From DASTYU01 sp035764655 (GTDB lineage Bacteria > Chloroflexota > Limnocylindria > Limnocylindrales > CSP1-4), in the NCBI GenBank assembly GCA_035764655.1, contig DASTYU010000186.1, positions 1 to 7,832 on the forward strand: a stretch of DNA of 7,832 nucleotides, read 5' to 3'. The notes under the pieces were generated by a model. It made no database searches, was not told the origin of the DNA, and saw only the letters and a list, made by a program, of their open reading frames with translations. The position numbers and the translations under genes were made by a program. Shown one piece after another: positions 1 through 6,011 of the stretch (the first letter of the stretch is position 1; the number at the start of each line of letters is the position of its first letter).

Positions 1-41
1 GGCGGCGCTTGCCTCGTATTCTCTGGGGACACACTGTCAGC

Positions 42-47
42 GAGGGA
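42..47 (+). promoter_or_regulatory. Ribosome binding site deciding the oxidoreductase start
   Basis: GAGGGA lies nine bases before ATG 57 and favours that start over the in-frame TTG at 9. No promoter is visible in the few bases available upstream. Confidence 0.55.
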
Positions 48-56
48 ACGCCAATC

Positions 57-1259
57 ATGCAGGCTCGTTCGATCACCATGCTCGGGACCGGGCTCATCGG
101 CGACTTCTACACGATGACCCTGCACGGGCAACGCGGCCGCGACGCGGTCCGGGTCGTGTATTCGCGCAGCCCCGAACGCGGCGCGGCGTTCCGCGAGCGG
201 TGGGGCGTGCCCGAGTCGACGACCGACCTCGAGGCGGCGATCCGCCATCCGGAGACGGACGTGGTGGTGATCGGGGTGCCGAATTTCATGCACGAGGAGG
301 CGGTCTCGATCGCGGCCGATGCCGGCAAGGCGATCCTGTGCACGAAGCCGCTCGGGCGGAATGCCGGCGAGGCGAAGCGGATGCTCGATACCGTGGAACG
401 GGCGGGCGTCTTCGCCGGCTACCTCGAGGACCTGTGCTACACGCCGAAGACGCTCAAGGCGATCCGATCCGTCGAGGCCGGGGCCATCGGCGACGTGACG
501 TGGGTCCGCTCACGCGAGACGCATCCGGGTCCCCATTCCGCCTGGTTCTGGGACGGCCGGCTGACCGGAGGCGGCGCCATCGTCGACCTCGGCTGCCACT
601 GCATCGAGATCATTCGCAACTTCGTCGGCAAGGGCAACCGCCCGATCGAGGTGCTGTGCCACACCGACACGCTGGTCCACCCGATCGCCGATGAGGACAA
701 CGCGGTGGCGCTGATCCGCTTCGAATCGGGAGCCATCGGCCAGTTCGAGGTGAGCTGGACGTTCCGCGGTGGCATGGACCTGCGCGACGAGGTGGCGGGC
801 ACGCACGGAACCATCTGGCTGAACCACTTCCTGCGGACCGGGTTCGAGATGTTCACGGCGGGCGGGGGCGAGGGCTACGTCGCCGAGAAGGCCGAGACGT
901 CGGCCGGCTGGCTGTTCCCGGTCGGCGACGAGGTGTCCGAGCTGGGCTACGTCGACATGTTTACCGACATGTTCCGCGCCCTCGACGAGGGCAAGCAGCC
1001 GCGCGAGACCTTCTACGACGGCTACGTGGTCAACGCGATCATGGACGCCTGTTACCGCTCGGCGAAGAGTCGCGTCTGGGAACCGGTCCAGCTCGACTGG
1101 CGGGGCGGCACGACGCCGCGCATCGGGGCCACGCCCGAGACGTACGACGGCCACGTCGTCATCAAGCGCGAGGTGCTGCCCGACGGGCGCCAGAAGCTGA
1201 TCCTCAAGGACCCGCAGAGCGGCGACTTCGTGGACCGCATCGTCGCCGGAGGGTCATGA
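57..1259 (+). CDS. Gfo/Idh/MocA family NAD(P)-dependent oxidoreductase
   Basis: A 400-residue cytoplasmic sugar/polyol dehydrogenase-like enzyme. The N-terminal Rossmann fold shows GTGLIG at residues 10-15 directly after the first beta strand. The cofactor-domain motif that is usually EKP reads CTKPLG (95-100), so the usual Glu is Thr. The C-terminal Gfo domain carries GGGAIVDLGCHCIEI (171-185), with the family's Asp (177) and His (181) in place. Length and domain order fit the family. The substrate cannot be read from sequence. I chose ATG 57 because a GAGGGA ribosome site lies nine bases upstream and the Rossmann strand starts at once. The frame is open to a TTG at 9, but that would add 16 residues with no family counterpart. 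It overlaps the next gene (ATGA), which encodes an amino-sugar-phosphate enzyme. Oxidation of an amino sugar or a related sugar derivative is therefore plausible, but inferred. Confidence 0.9.
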   Translation: MQARSITMLGTGLIGDFYTMTLHGQRGRDAVRVVYSRSPERGAAFRERWGVPESTTDLEAAIRHPETDVVVIGVPNFMHEEAVSIAADAGKAILCTKPLGRNAGEAKRMLDTVERAGVFAGYLEDLCYTPKTLKAIRSVEAGAIGDVTWVRSRETHPGPHSAWFWDGRLTGGGAIVDLGCHCIEIIRNFVGKGNRPIEVLCHTDTLVHPIADEDNAVALIRFESGAIGQFEVSWTFRGGMDLRDEVAGTHGTIWLNHFLRTGFEMFTAGGGEGYVAEKAETSAGWLFPVGDEVSELGYVDMFTDMFRALDEGKQPRETFYDGYVVNAIMDACYRSAKSRVWEPVQLDWRGGTTPRIGATPETYDGHVVIKREVLPDGRQKLILKDPQSGDFVDRIVAGGS

Positions 1260-1975
1260 CGGTCCGGCTCGAGGTCGTCGCCAGCGAGGCCTGGGCCGAT
1301 CGGGTCGCCGACGAGCTGATCGCCCGCGTCCACGAACGACCCGCGCTTCGGCTGTGCCTGCCAACGGGGGACACGCCTTCGAAGCTGTTCTCGCGCCTGG
1401 TGGCCCGCTCGGCGGCGGGCGAGGTCTCGTTCGCGGGCGTCACGATCGTGTTGCTCGACGAGTTCCTCGGCCTGGCGGCCGGCGACCCGGCCCGCTGCGA
1501 CGTCCGCCTCAAACGCGAGCTGCTGGCCGACCTGGCCCCCGCGCCGGCGGCCATCCACACCATCGACGCCGATGCAGCCGATCCGGAGGCAGCCGCACGG
1601 GCCCACGATGCCGTGGCCGCCGAGGGGCTCGATCTCGCCCTGCTCGGACTGGGCATGAATGGGCACGTGGGACTCAATGAGCCGGGCTCCGGTCCGGACA
1701 GCCCGACCCGCGTGGTGGGCACCGCTGCGGCCACGCAGGCGGCTGCGCTGGGTCGCTACGGAGCGGGGAAAGCGCCCGTCATGGGCATCACGCTCGGCAT
1801 GGATCGGCTGCTGGCGGCGAGCGAAATCTGGCTGCTCGTCACCGGCTCGCGCAAGGCCGACATCCTGGCCCGTGCGCTGAATGGCCCCGAAGGCGACGAC
1901 TGCCCCGCGTCGTTCCTGCGCCGCCACCCGCGCCTGTGGGTGGTCGCCGACGAGGGAGCCGCCGCCCGCCTCTGA
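1256..1975 (+). CDS. Glucosamine/galactosamine-6-phosphate deaminase (NagB/AgaI family)
   Basis: A 239-residue cytoplasmic enzyme expected to convert an amino-sugar 6-phosphate into a ketose 6-phosphate and ammonia, feeding glycolysis. Visible family motifs are the phosphate loop LPTGDTPSKL (35-44), LLDEF (66-70) with the catalytic-type Asp68, GLGMNGHVGLNEPG (131-144) with His137 and Glu142, and GITLGMDRLL...LLVTGSRK (177-200). The position that is Asp in Escherichia coli NagB (Asp141) is Asn135 here. The MNGH/NEPG form resembles the AgaI branch, as do the late DCPASFLRRHP segment and the short length. Galactosamine-6-phosphate is therefore as likely a substrate as glucosamine-6-phosphate. 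The 6-phosphogluconolactonase relatives lack this NEPG motif. The start overlaps the oxidoreductase stop by four bases, so translation is probably coupled and the two genes probably serve one pathway. Confidence 0.88.
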   Translation: MTVRLEVVASEAWADRVADELIARVHERPALRLCLPTGDTPSKLFSRLVARSAAGEVSFAGVTIVLLDEFLGLAAGDPARCDVRLKRELLADLAPAPAAIHTIDADAADPEAAARAHDAVAAEGLDLALLGLGMNGHVGLNEPGSGPDSPTRVVGTAAATQAAALGRYGAGKAPVMGITLGMDRLLAASEIWLLVTGSRKADILARALNGPEGDDCPASFLRRHPRLWVVADEGAAARL

Positions 1976-1989
1976 CCCCGGACCGCCAC

Positions 1990-2049
1990 GGGGGATAACC
2001 CCACCTCCGGCGGGTGGCAAACACCGCACGTGGCTGCCGGGTGCCCGGC
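1990..2049 (+). other. GC-rich hairpin cluster after the sugar operon
   Basis: Three short inverted repeats follow the deaminase stop: GGGG/CCCC around ATAA (1991-2002), CCACC/GGTGG with a 7-base loop (2001-2017, sharing two bases with the first) and GCCGG/CCGGC with a GTGC loop (2036-2049). None has a T-run, so a standard intrinsic terminator is not shown. They may slow or stop transcription between the sugar operon and the envelope-stress operon. I see no convincing promoter in 1976-2165; a TTGACC at 2079-2084 has no good -10 partner. Confidence 0.3.
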
Positions 2050-2147
2050 TGGTTGGGGCCGCGCCGCGCTCGTAGCGTTTGACCCATCGAGCGACCCACG
2101 CCCGAACCAACAGTCAGCCGGCCGCGCCATCGACCCAGCGCGGCGGC

Positions 2148-2156
2148 AGGAAGGGG
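2148..2156 (+). promoter_or_regulatory. Strong ribosome binding site for the LiaF-like gene
   Basis: AGGAAGGGG lies nine bases before ATG 2166. It fixes this start over in-frame starts further upstream (open to 2079). An ATG at 2159 is in another frame and too close to the site. Confidence 0.7.
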
Positions 2157-2165
2157 AAATGCCCA

Positions 2166-3128
2166 ATGCGGGTCAACCATTCGTATCTCTACTGGGGAGT
2201 GTTCTTCCTCGCCCTCGGCGGCGCCTTCGTCGTTGTCGATGTTGTCGACCCCGACCCGACCGCGCTGATCGACGTGCTGCGGTACTGGCCACTCATCCTC
2301 GTGGCGATCGGCGTCGCGCTCGTCCTGCGCCGAACGCAGTTCAATGTCGCCGGCGGCATGCTGGCCGCGGCTGTGCCGGGACTCATCCTCGGCAGCGCGA
2401 TTGCCGTCGGACCGCGGGCCGGTTGGGACTGTGCCCCAGGCGATGACGCATTCCGCACCGTCGCGACGGAGCAGGGCACGTTCAGCGGCCCGGCACGAGT
2501 CGACGTGACCACCGGCTGCGGGACGCTCACGATCACGACGCACCCGGGGACCGGCTGGGATGTCCTTGCCGGCAACACGGACGGCTATGCGCCGGTGGTC
2601 GACGCCACCAGCGACGGCCTGTCGCTGCGCAACGCTCGCTCGGACCGCTGGTTCGGCTTCCACGGCCGCGACAGCTGGCAGATGACGCTGCCGACGTCGC
2701 GCATCGACGACCTTGAGGTCGAGGTGAACGCCGGCGAAGGGCGGACGGACCTGGCCGGGGCGGACATCGGTGCCCTCGCCGTGACAACGAATGCCGGACG
2801 ATCGACGGTCGATCTGGCCGCCACGCGCGTCGACTCCATCGCCGCGAGCGTCAACGCCGGGAAGCTGACGATGGACCTGCCGAGCGCCGATGACGTGGCC
2901 GGCTCCATCTCGGTCAATGCCGGGGATGCCGAGGTCTGCGTTCCCGACTCGGTCGGGCTACGTGTCCGCTCCAGCGGAGCGCTCAGCTCGACGGAACTCA
3001 ATGGCCTTGTGCAGCGCGACGGCGCCTGGGAAACCCCAGACTACGCGTCGGCGGCACACCACGCCGACCTCTCGGTCAGCGTCAACCTCGGAAGTCTCCG
3101 GATCAATCCGGTTGGAGGGTGCTCATGA
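2166..3128 (+). CDS. LiaF-like membrane protein with 21-residue beta repeats
   Basis: A 320-residue protein. The N-terminal third has three predicted membrane helices (about 7-25, 41-55 and 62-82), with RYWPLILVAIG at 39-49 typical of the short helical domain found in LiaF-like and other small membrane proteins. No cleavable signal peptide is apparent. The rest is probably a beta-solenoid of the DUF4097/'toast-rack' type. It contains an Asn-Ala-Gly triplet at 188, 209, 230 and 251, exactly 21 residues apart, each inside a short strand with alternating hydrophobics, and a diverged NLG near the end (307-309). Family knowledge: LiaF holds the LiaS kinase inactive until the envelope is stressed. 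The next two genes encode a PspC protein and a sensor kinase, so a similar sensing or inhibitory role is inferred. The stop overlaps the next start (ATGA). Confidence 0.75.
   Translation: MRVNHSYLYWGVFFLALGGAFVVVDVVDPDPTALIDVLRYWPLILVAIGVALVLRRTQFNVAGGMLAAAVPGLILGSAIAVGPRAGWDCAPGDDAFRTVATEQGTFSGPARVDVTTGCGTLTITTHPGTGWDVLAGNTDGYAPVVDATSDGLSLRNARSDRWFGFHGRDSWQMTLPTSRIDDLEVEVNAGEGRTDLAGADIGALAVTTNAGRSTVDLAATRVDSIAASVNAGKLTMDLPSADDVAGSISVNAGDAEVCVPDSVGLRVRSSGALSSTELNGLVQRDGAWETPDYASAAHHADLSVSVNLGSLRINPVGGCS
2709..2960 (+). repeat. In-gene repeat: four 21-residue NAG units
   Basis: Four consecutive 63-base units encode the pattern hydrophobic-x-hydrophobic-x-V/T-N-A-G followed by a second strand ending in D-L/V-x. 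The NAG triplets fall at residues 188, 209, 230 and 251. The repeat is clear in protein but poorly conserved in DNA, so it is old and kept by selection on the fold. It is not a recent tandem duplication. Confidence 0.75.
3114..3119 (+). promoter_or_regulatory. Ribosome binding site for the PspC gene
   Basis: GGAGGG lies inside the end of the upstream gene, five bases before ATG 3125. It favours that start over the GTG at 3119, which would overlap the site itself. Confidence 0.65.
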
Positions 3129-3634
3129 ACCGCCGCAGTCTCTATCGTTGCCGCCATGATCGGCGAATCGCCGGCGTGGCCGCGGGTGTCGCCGAATACT
3201 TCGACCTCGACCCGACGATCGTCCGCCTCGTGTGGCTCGTCTCGATCTTCTTCGGTGGGTTCGGCCTGCTGCTGTACATCGTGATGGCGATCGTGGTCCC
3301 GAACGAGCCGCTGACCGAGCAGGAGCTCGCCCAGCAGGTCGATCCGCAATCGCCGCACCGCCACGCGAACCGACCGCGGAACGACGGTCTGGGAATGACC
3401 TTTGTCGGCATCGCGCTGATCGTGTTCGGGGGCCTTGCGCTGGCCAACACGGTCGTCGTGGGCTGGGGGTTCAGCGGAGGCTTCCTGTGGCCGGGCTTCA
3501 TCCTCGCCCTCGGGGTGCTCCTGCTGGTCGCGGCGCTGCGCCGTGATGAGGCCGAGCCGGTCCAATTCGGTGAGCCGCCGATCGAGGCGGCTCCGCCGGC
3601 CGCTCCGATCGCATCGGTTCAAGGCGACCAGTGA
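3125..3634 (+). CDS. PspC domain membrane protein
   Basis: A 169-residue membrane protein. Residues 3-60 form a PspC domain: SLYRCRHDRRIAGVAAGVAE, then YFDLDPTIVRLVW and a long membrane helix (about 35-58) ending in VVPNEP. A polar linker (61-88) follows, then two more helices (about 90-110 and 119-137) that resemble the small LiaF-type helical domain. The Pro/Ala-rich tail is probably cytoplasmic. PspC proteins are inner-membrane partners in phage-shock-type stress responses; in high-GC bacteria the domain is often next to or fused with a HisKA_3 kinase. That fits here: the start overlaps the LiaF-like gene (ATGA) and the end overlaps the kinase start (GTGA). A role in passing a membrane-stress signal to the kinase is inferred. 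Confidence 0.88.
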   Translation: MNRRSLYRCRHDRRIAGVAAGVAEYFDLDPTIVRLVWLVSIFFGGFGLLLYIVMAIVVPNEPLTEQELAQQVDPQSPHRHANRPRNDGLGMTFVGIALIVFGGLALANTVVVGWGFSGGFLWPGFILALGVLLLVAALRRDEAEPVQFGEPPIEAAPPAAPIASVQGDQ

Positions 3635-5052
3635 TCGGCGCCCCGATCCTGATCCTCGGGCTGCTGCTGCTCCTGACGGGGCTGTTCTCGGCCCGCATCC
3701 CCGGCGAAGCGTCGTTCGCTTCGTCGGGGATCCCGTTTGCTCCGCGCCGCGAGGGCGCGCCGGCCCGGGACCCCCTCCGGGCGTTCCTCTTCTCACCGAT
3801 CCACCCGGCGACCTGGAACGCCGTGCTGTTCGTCGTCGTGGGGTTCGTCGTCGGTGTCGTTGCGTTCGCCACCATCATCTCGGCCTTCTCGGCGGGAGCT
3901 GCCACGCTGCTGGCCGGCATCGGCGTCGTGCTGATCGTGCTCGGGATCGAAGGGTCGCGGCTCGTTGCCCGGCTGGAGCGGCGTCGTGCCCGGCTGGCCG
4001 ACCCCCGACCGGTCCTCGAGCATCCGTACCGACCGTTGCGGGGCGACCTGGTCACCCTGTTCCGTGCCGAGTTCCTCGACGAGGCGCGCTGGCGCGACGT
4101 CCTGTATGTCGGCGTCAACTTCCCGCTGGTCGTCCTCGAGTTCGTCCTCGTCGTCGTGCTGTGGGGCGTGACGATCGGGCTCCTGGCAGCGCCCGTGACG
4201 CTGACCGGCGTGCCGGCCCTCTGGACACCAATCGCCGTGGTTGCCGGCATTGTGCTCCTCCCGATCGCGGCGTCACTCACCCAGCTGGTCGCGGTGCTCC
4301 ACCGAGCCGTGATCGCGGGGCTTATCGGCACGTCCGAGACGCGTGAGCTGCGGCGCCAGGTCGAGACGCTGCGCGAGAGCCGCTCTGCCGTGCTCGACGC
4401 CGAGGCCGGCGAGCTGCGCCGGATCGAACGCGACCTCCACGATGGCGCCCAGCAGCGGCTGGTGATGCTGACCATCGATCTCGGGCTGGCCGCGGAGCGC
4501 ATCGACACCGACGCGGCCGCTGCCAAGGAGCTCGTGCTGGAGGCGCGGAGCGAGGCCCAACGGGCGCTGGCTGAGATCCGCAGCCTCGTGCGCGGGATCG
4601 CGCCGGCCATCCTGCTCGACCGGGGTCTCGTCGCTGCCGTCGAATCGATCAGCGCGCGGGGTGCCGTGCCGACCAGCGTGAGCAGCGAGCTGCCGGCAGG
4701 GGAGCGCCTGCCGGATGCCATCGAACGCGCCGCCTACTTCGTCGTCGCGGAAGCGCTCGTGAACGTCGCCAAGCACAGCGGCGCCACGCGCTGCGAGGTG
4801 CGCTGCCGGCGCGAGGGTGCGAACCTCGTGGTCGAGGTCTGGGACGACGGCACGGGCGGCGCGTCGGTCGGACCGGTCGGCGGCCTCGCCGGCCTCGCCG
4901 GTCGCGTGGAGGGCGTGGACGGCCGGTTTGACGTTTCGAGCCCTGCGGGCGGCCCGACCCTGATCGCGGCCGCCATCCCCGTTCCGGCGTGGCACGCCTC
5001 CACGGCGGCGACGCCGTCGGCGCCGGCGCCGGTCACGCCTCCAGGTACGTGA
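3631..5052 (+). CDS. Two-component sensor histidine kinase, HisKA_3 type
   Basis: A 473-residue membrane histidine kinase of the NarL-partner class. Predicted helices lie near 3-19, 63-84, 90-108, 157-182 and 201-223. The part from about 50 on resembles the 'putative sensor' membrane domain common in these kinases. The first helix is an extra segment, or the true start lies downstream. The dimerisation/phosphorylation helix has RRIERDLHDGAQQRL with the phospho-acceptor His270. The ATP-binding domain shows the N-box VAEALVNVAKHSG (Asn378), the G1 box DDGTGG and a Gly-rich GLAGLAGRVEGV. A Pro/Ala-rich tail ends the protein. The GTG start overlaps the PspC stop by four bases, which supports translational coupling. 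The 3' end overlaps the response-regulator gene on the other strand by 20 bases. By analogy with LiaS it probably senses envelope stress together with the two upstream proteins. Confidence 0.9.
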   Translation: MIGAPILILGLLLLLTGLFSARIPGEASFASSGIPFAPRREGAPARDPLRAFLFSPIHPATWNAVLFVVVGFVVGVVAFATIISAFSAGAATLLAGIGVVLIVLGIEGSRLVARLERRRARLADPRPVLEHPYRPLRGDLVTLFRAEFLDEARWRDVLYVGVNFPLVVLEFVLVVVLWGVTIGLLAAPVTLTGVPALWTPIAVVAGIVLLPIAASLTQLVAVLHRAVIAGLIGTSETRELRRQVETLRESRSAVLDAEAGELRRIERDLHDGAQQRLVMLTIDLGLAAERIDTDAAAAKELVLEARSEAQRALAEIRSLVRGIAPAILLDRGLVAAVESISARGAVPTSVSSELPAGERLPDAIERAAYFVVAEALVNVAKHSGATRCEVRCRREGANLVVEVWDDGTGGASVGPVGGLAGLAGRVEGVDGRFDVSSPAGGPTLIAAAIPVPAWHASTAATPSAPAPVTPPGT

Positions 5053-5692
5053 GGACCGCCAGCACCCGCCGGTGGTCGTTCGACGAATCGGGCAGCTGCA
5101 GCTTTCCGAAGATGTTGCTGATGTGCTTCTCGGTCGCGCCCTCGCTGATCCCGAGCAGCGCCGCGATCCCGATGTTCGTCCGGCCTTCGGCCATCGCCGC
5201 CAGGACCTCGCGCTCACGCGGAGTGAGGACTCCGAGGGGGTCCTCGCCTCGTCGCGGCGTCATCAGCTGGGCGACGACTTCGGGGTCCAGGGCCGTGCCG
5301 CCCCGCGCGACCCGGCGAAGCGAATCCATGAACTCGCGCACGTCGCCCACGCGATCCTTGAGCAGATAGCCGACGCCGCCCGCCCGGTCCGCGAGGAGTT
5401 CGGTCGCGTACTGGCGTTCGACGTATTGGCTGAGGACCAGCACGGGCGTTCCGGGCACCTTGCTGCGGGCCTCGATCGCTGCGCGCAGGCCCTCGTCGCG
5501 CTGCGTCGGGGGCATCCGGACGTCGACGACCGACACGTCCGGACGGTGGGCGACGACCGCCTCGACCAGTGACGGCCCGTCGCCGACCTTGGCGACGACG
5601 GTCCCACCCGACTCCTCGATCAGCCTGGCGATCCCCTCACGGATCAGCGCCGAGTCCTCGGCGATGACAACCCGCAGCGGCTGCGTGTCCAC
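5033..5692 (-). CDS. LuxR/NarL-family DNA-binding response regulator
   Basis: A 219-residue cytoplasmic transcription factor, the usual length for NarL types. The receiver domain (6-125) has the acidic pocket Glu12/Asp13, phospho-acceptor Asp57 in VSVVDVRMPP, switch Ser88 in VLVLSQY and Lys112 in YLLKDR. The C-terminal LuxR helix-turn-helix (153-200) reads LTPREREVLAAMAEGRTN, then IAALLGISEGATEKHISNIF. It is the natural partner of the HisKA_3 kinase, with which it shares its last 20 bases tail-to-tail. The start is uncertain. GTG codons occur at 5710, 5707, 5695 and 5692; I chose 5692 because it gives the short leader usual before the first receiver strand. None has a clear ribosome site. The frame stays open upstream through a 16-bp tandem repeat, but that extension looks artificial. 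It probably controls envelope-stress genes, perhaps including its own region. Confidence 0.9.
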   Translation of the reverse strand: MDTQPLRVVIAEDSALIREGIARLIEESGGTVVAKVGDGPSLVEAVVAHRPDVSVVDVRMPPTQRDEGLRAAIEARSKVPGTPVLVLSQYVERQYATELLADRAGGVGYLLKDRVGDVREFMDSLRRVARGGTALDPEVVAQLMTPRRGEDPLGVLTPREREVLAAMAEGRTNIGIAALLGISEGATEKHISNIFGKLQLPDSSNDHRRVLAVLTYLEA

Positions 5693-5714
5693 CACGCGAT
5701 GATGCACCACACCT

Positions 5715-5836
5715 GAAGCCTGCCGGGGCCGAAGCCCGCCGGGGCCGAAGCTCGCCGGGGCCGAAGCGCGCCGGGGCCGAAGCCTCCCGGGGCCGAAGCC
5801 CGCCGGGGCCGAAGCCCGCCGGGGCCGAAGCCCGCC
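5715..5836. repeat. Tandem repeat, 7.6 copies of a 16-bp unit
   Basis: The unit is GAAGCCCGCCGGGGCC, with full copies starting at 5715, 5731, 5747, 5763, 5779, 5795 and 5811 and a 10-base partial copy at 5827. Differences fall only at unit positions 6-8; GAAGC and the GGGGCC end are constant. On the minus strand each junction reads GGGCTTCGGCCC, a four-pair stem closed by C(UUCG)G. Four of the seven junctions keep all pairs, and the other three lose the outer ones without compensation. The array lies directly upstream of the response-regulator gene and would form part of its leader if the promoter is further up. Because 16 is not a multiple of 3, all three frames give the same Gly/Pro/Arg/Ala-rich peptide, which explains spurious open frames here. 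Confidence 0.93.
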
Positions 5837-5841
5837 GCCGC

Positions 5842-5859
5842 ATCCTCCCCATTCGTGCT
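5842..5859 (-). repeat. 18-bp element, copy A
   Basis: The minus strand matches the element GGCACGAATGGNNNCGAT with two differences (first G is A, CGAT is GGAT). It runs on the + strand into the perfect inverted repeat at 5852-5870. The span 5711-6011 between the regulator and the HTH gene holds the 16-bp array, copies A-C and two inverted repeats; no further gene is seen. Confidence 0.7.
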
Positions 5860-5870
5860 GTGAGCACGAA
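5852..5870. repeat. Perfect 8-bp inverted repeat
   Basis: TTCGTGCT and AGCACGAA are separated by GTG. One arm is the core of element copy A. Two further C-G pairs could form beyond a mismatch (5849-5850 with 5872-5873). It may be a hairpin in either transcript or a protein-binding dyad. There is no T-run, so it is not a standard terminator. Confidence 0.65.
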
Positions 5871-5882
5871 GGGCCCCGACAA

Positions 5883-5913
5883 GGCATCGCAACCGCTTCG
5901 TATGCGATTTGCC
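5883..5913. repeat. Inverted repeat ATCGCA/TGCGAT
   Basis: ATCGCA (5886-5891) and TGCGAT (5903-5908) flank an 11-base loop. An outer GGC/GCC pair (5883-5885, 5911-5913) is separated by two unpaired T. It sits between element copies A and B in the divergent promoter region and could be an operator or hairpin. Confidence 0.45.
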
Positions 5914-5931
5914 ATCGTCTCCATTCGTGCC
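5914..5931 (-). repeat. 18-bp element, copy B
   Basis: An exact match on the minus strand to GGCACGAATGGNNNCGAT, with spacer AGA. On the + strand the core TTCGTGC is followed by GC-G-ACGAA (5939-5946), an imperfect inverted repeat with one bulged base. Confidence 0.75.
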
Positions 5932-5993
5932 ATGAGCCGCGACGAACGATAAGCGCCGGGAGAGCGCCCCTTAACGGCCAGCCAAGCGCTCGC

Positions 5994-6011
5994 AGCAAGA
6001 ATGGGCGCGAT
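5994..6011 (+). repeat. 18-bp element, copy C, ending at the HTH start codon
   Basis: AGCAAGAATGG, spacer GCG, then CGAT: two differences from the element. The last base of CGAT is directly followed by ATG 6012. No ribosome site is visible here, so this element occupies the place where one would be. Confidence 0.6.

Noticed and set aside
9..56. Earlier TTG start for the oxidoreductase
   Set aside because: It adds residues before the Rossmann strand with no family match, and the good ribosome site points to ATG 57.
1652..1670. A seventh copy of the 18-bp element inside the deaminase gene (GGCATGAATGG)
   Set aside because: It encodes the conserved GMNGHV catalytic motif and lacks the CGAT part, so the likeness is coincidental.
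1990..2049. Rho-independent terminator after the deaminase
   Set aside because: Hairpins are present but short and without a following T-run, so I list them only as a hairpin cluster.
510..2110. Long antisense frames opposite the oxidoreductase and deaminase genes
   Set aside because: Such frames are expected in very GC-rich coding DNA; the products are Arg/Ala-rich with no motifs, while the + strand genes have full family signatures.
2079..2165. Earlier start for the LiaF-like protein
   Set aside because: The added residues are polar and low-complexity, and the strong AGGAAGGGG site sets ATG 2166.
3435..4721. Alternative-frame proteins across the kinase gene on both strands
   Set aside because: They are Arg/Ser/Pro-rich shadows of the kinase frame, which carries the H, N and G boxes.
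5715..5836. CRISPR array
   Set aside because: The 16-bp units are directly adjacent with no unique spacers, and no cas genes are present.
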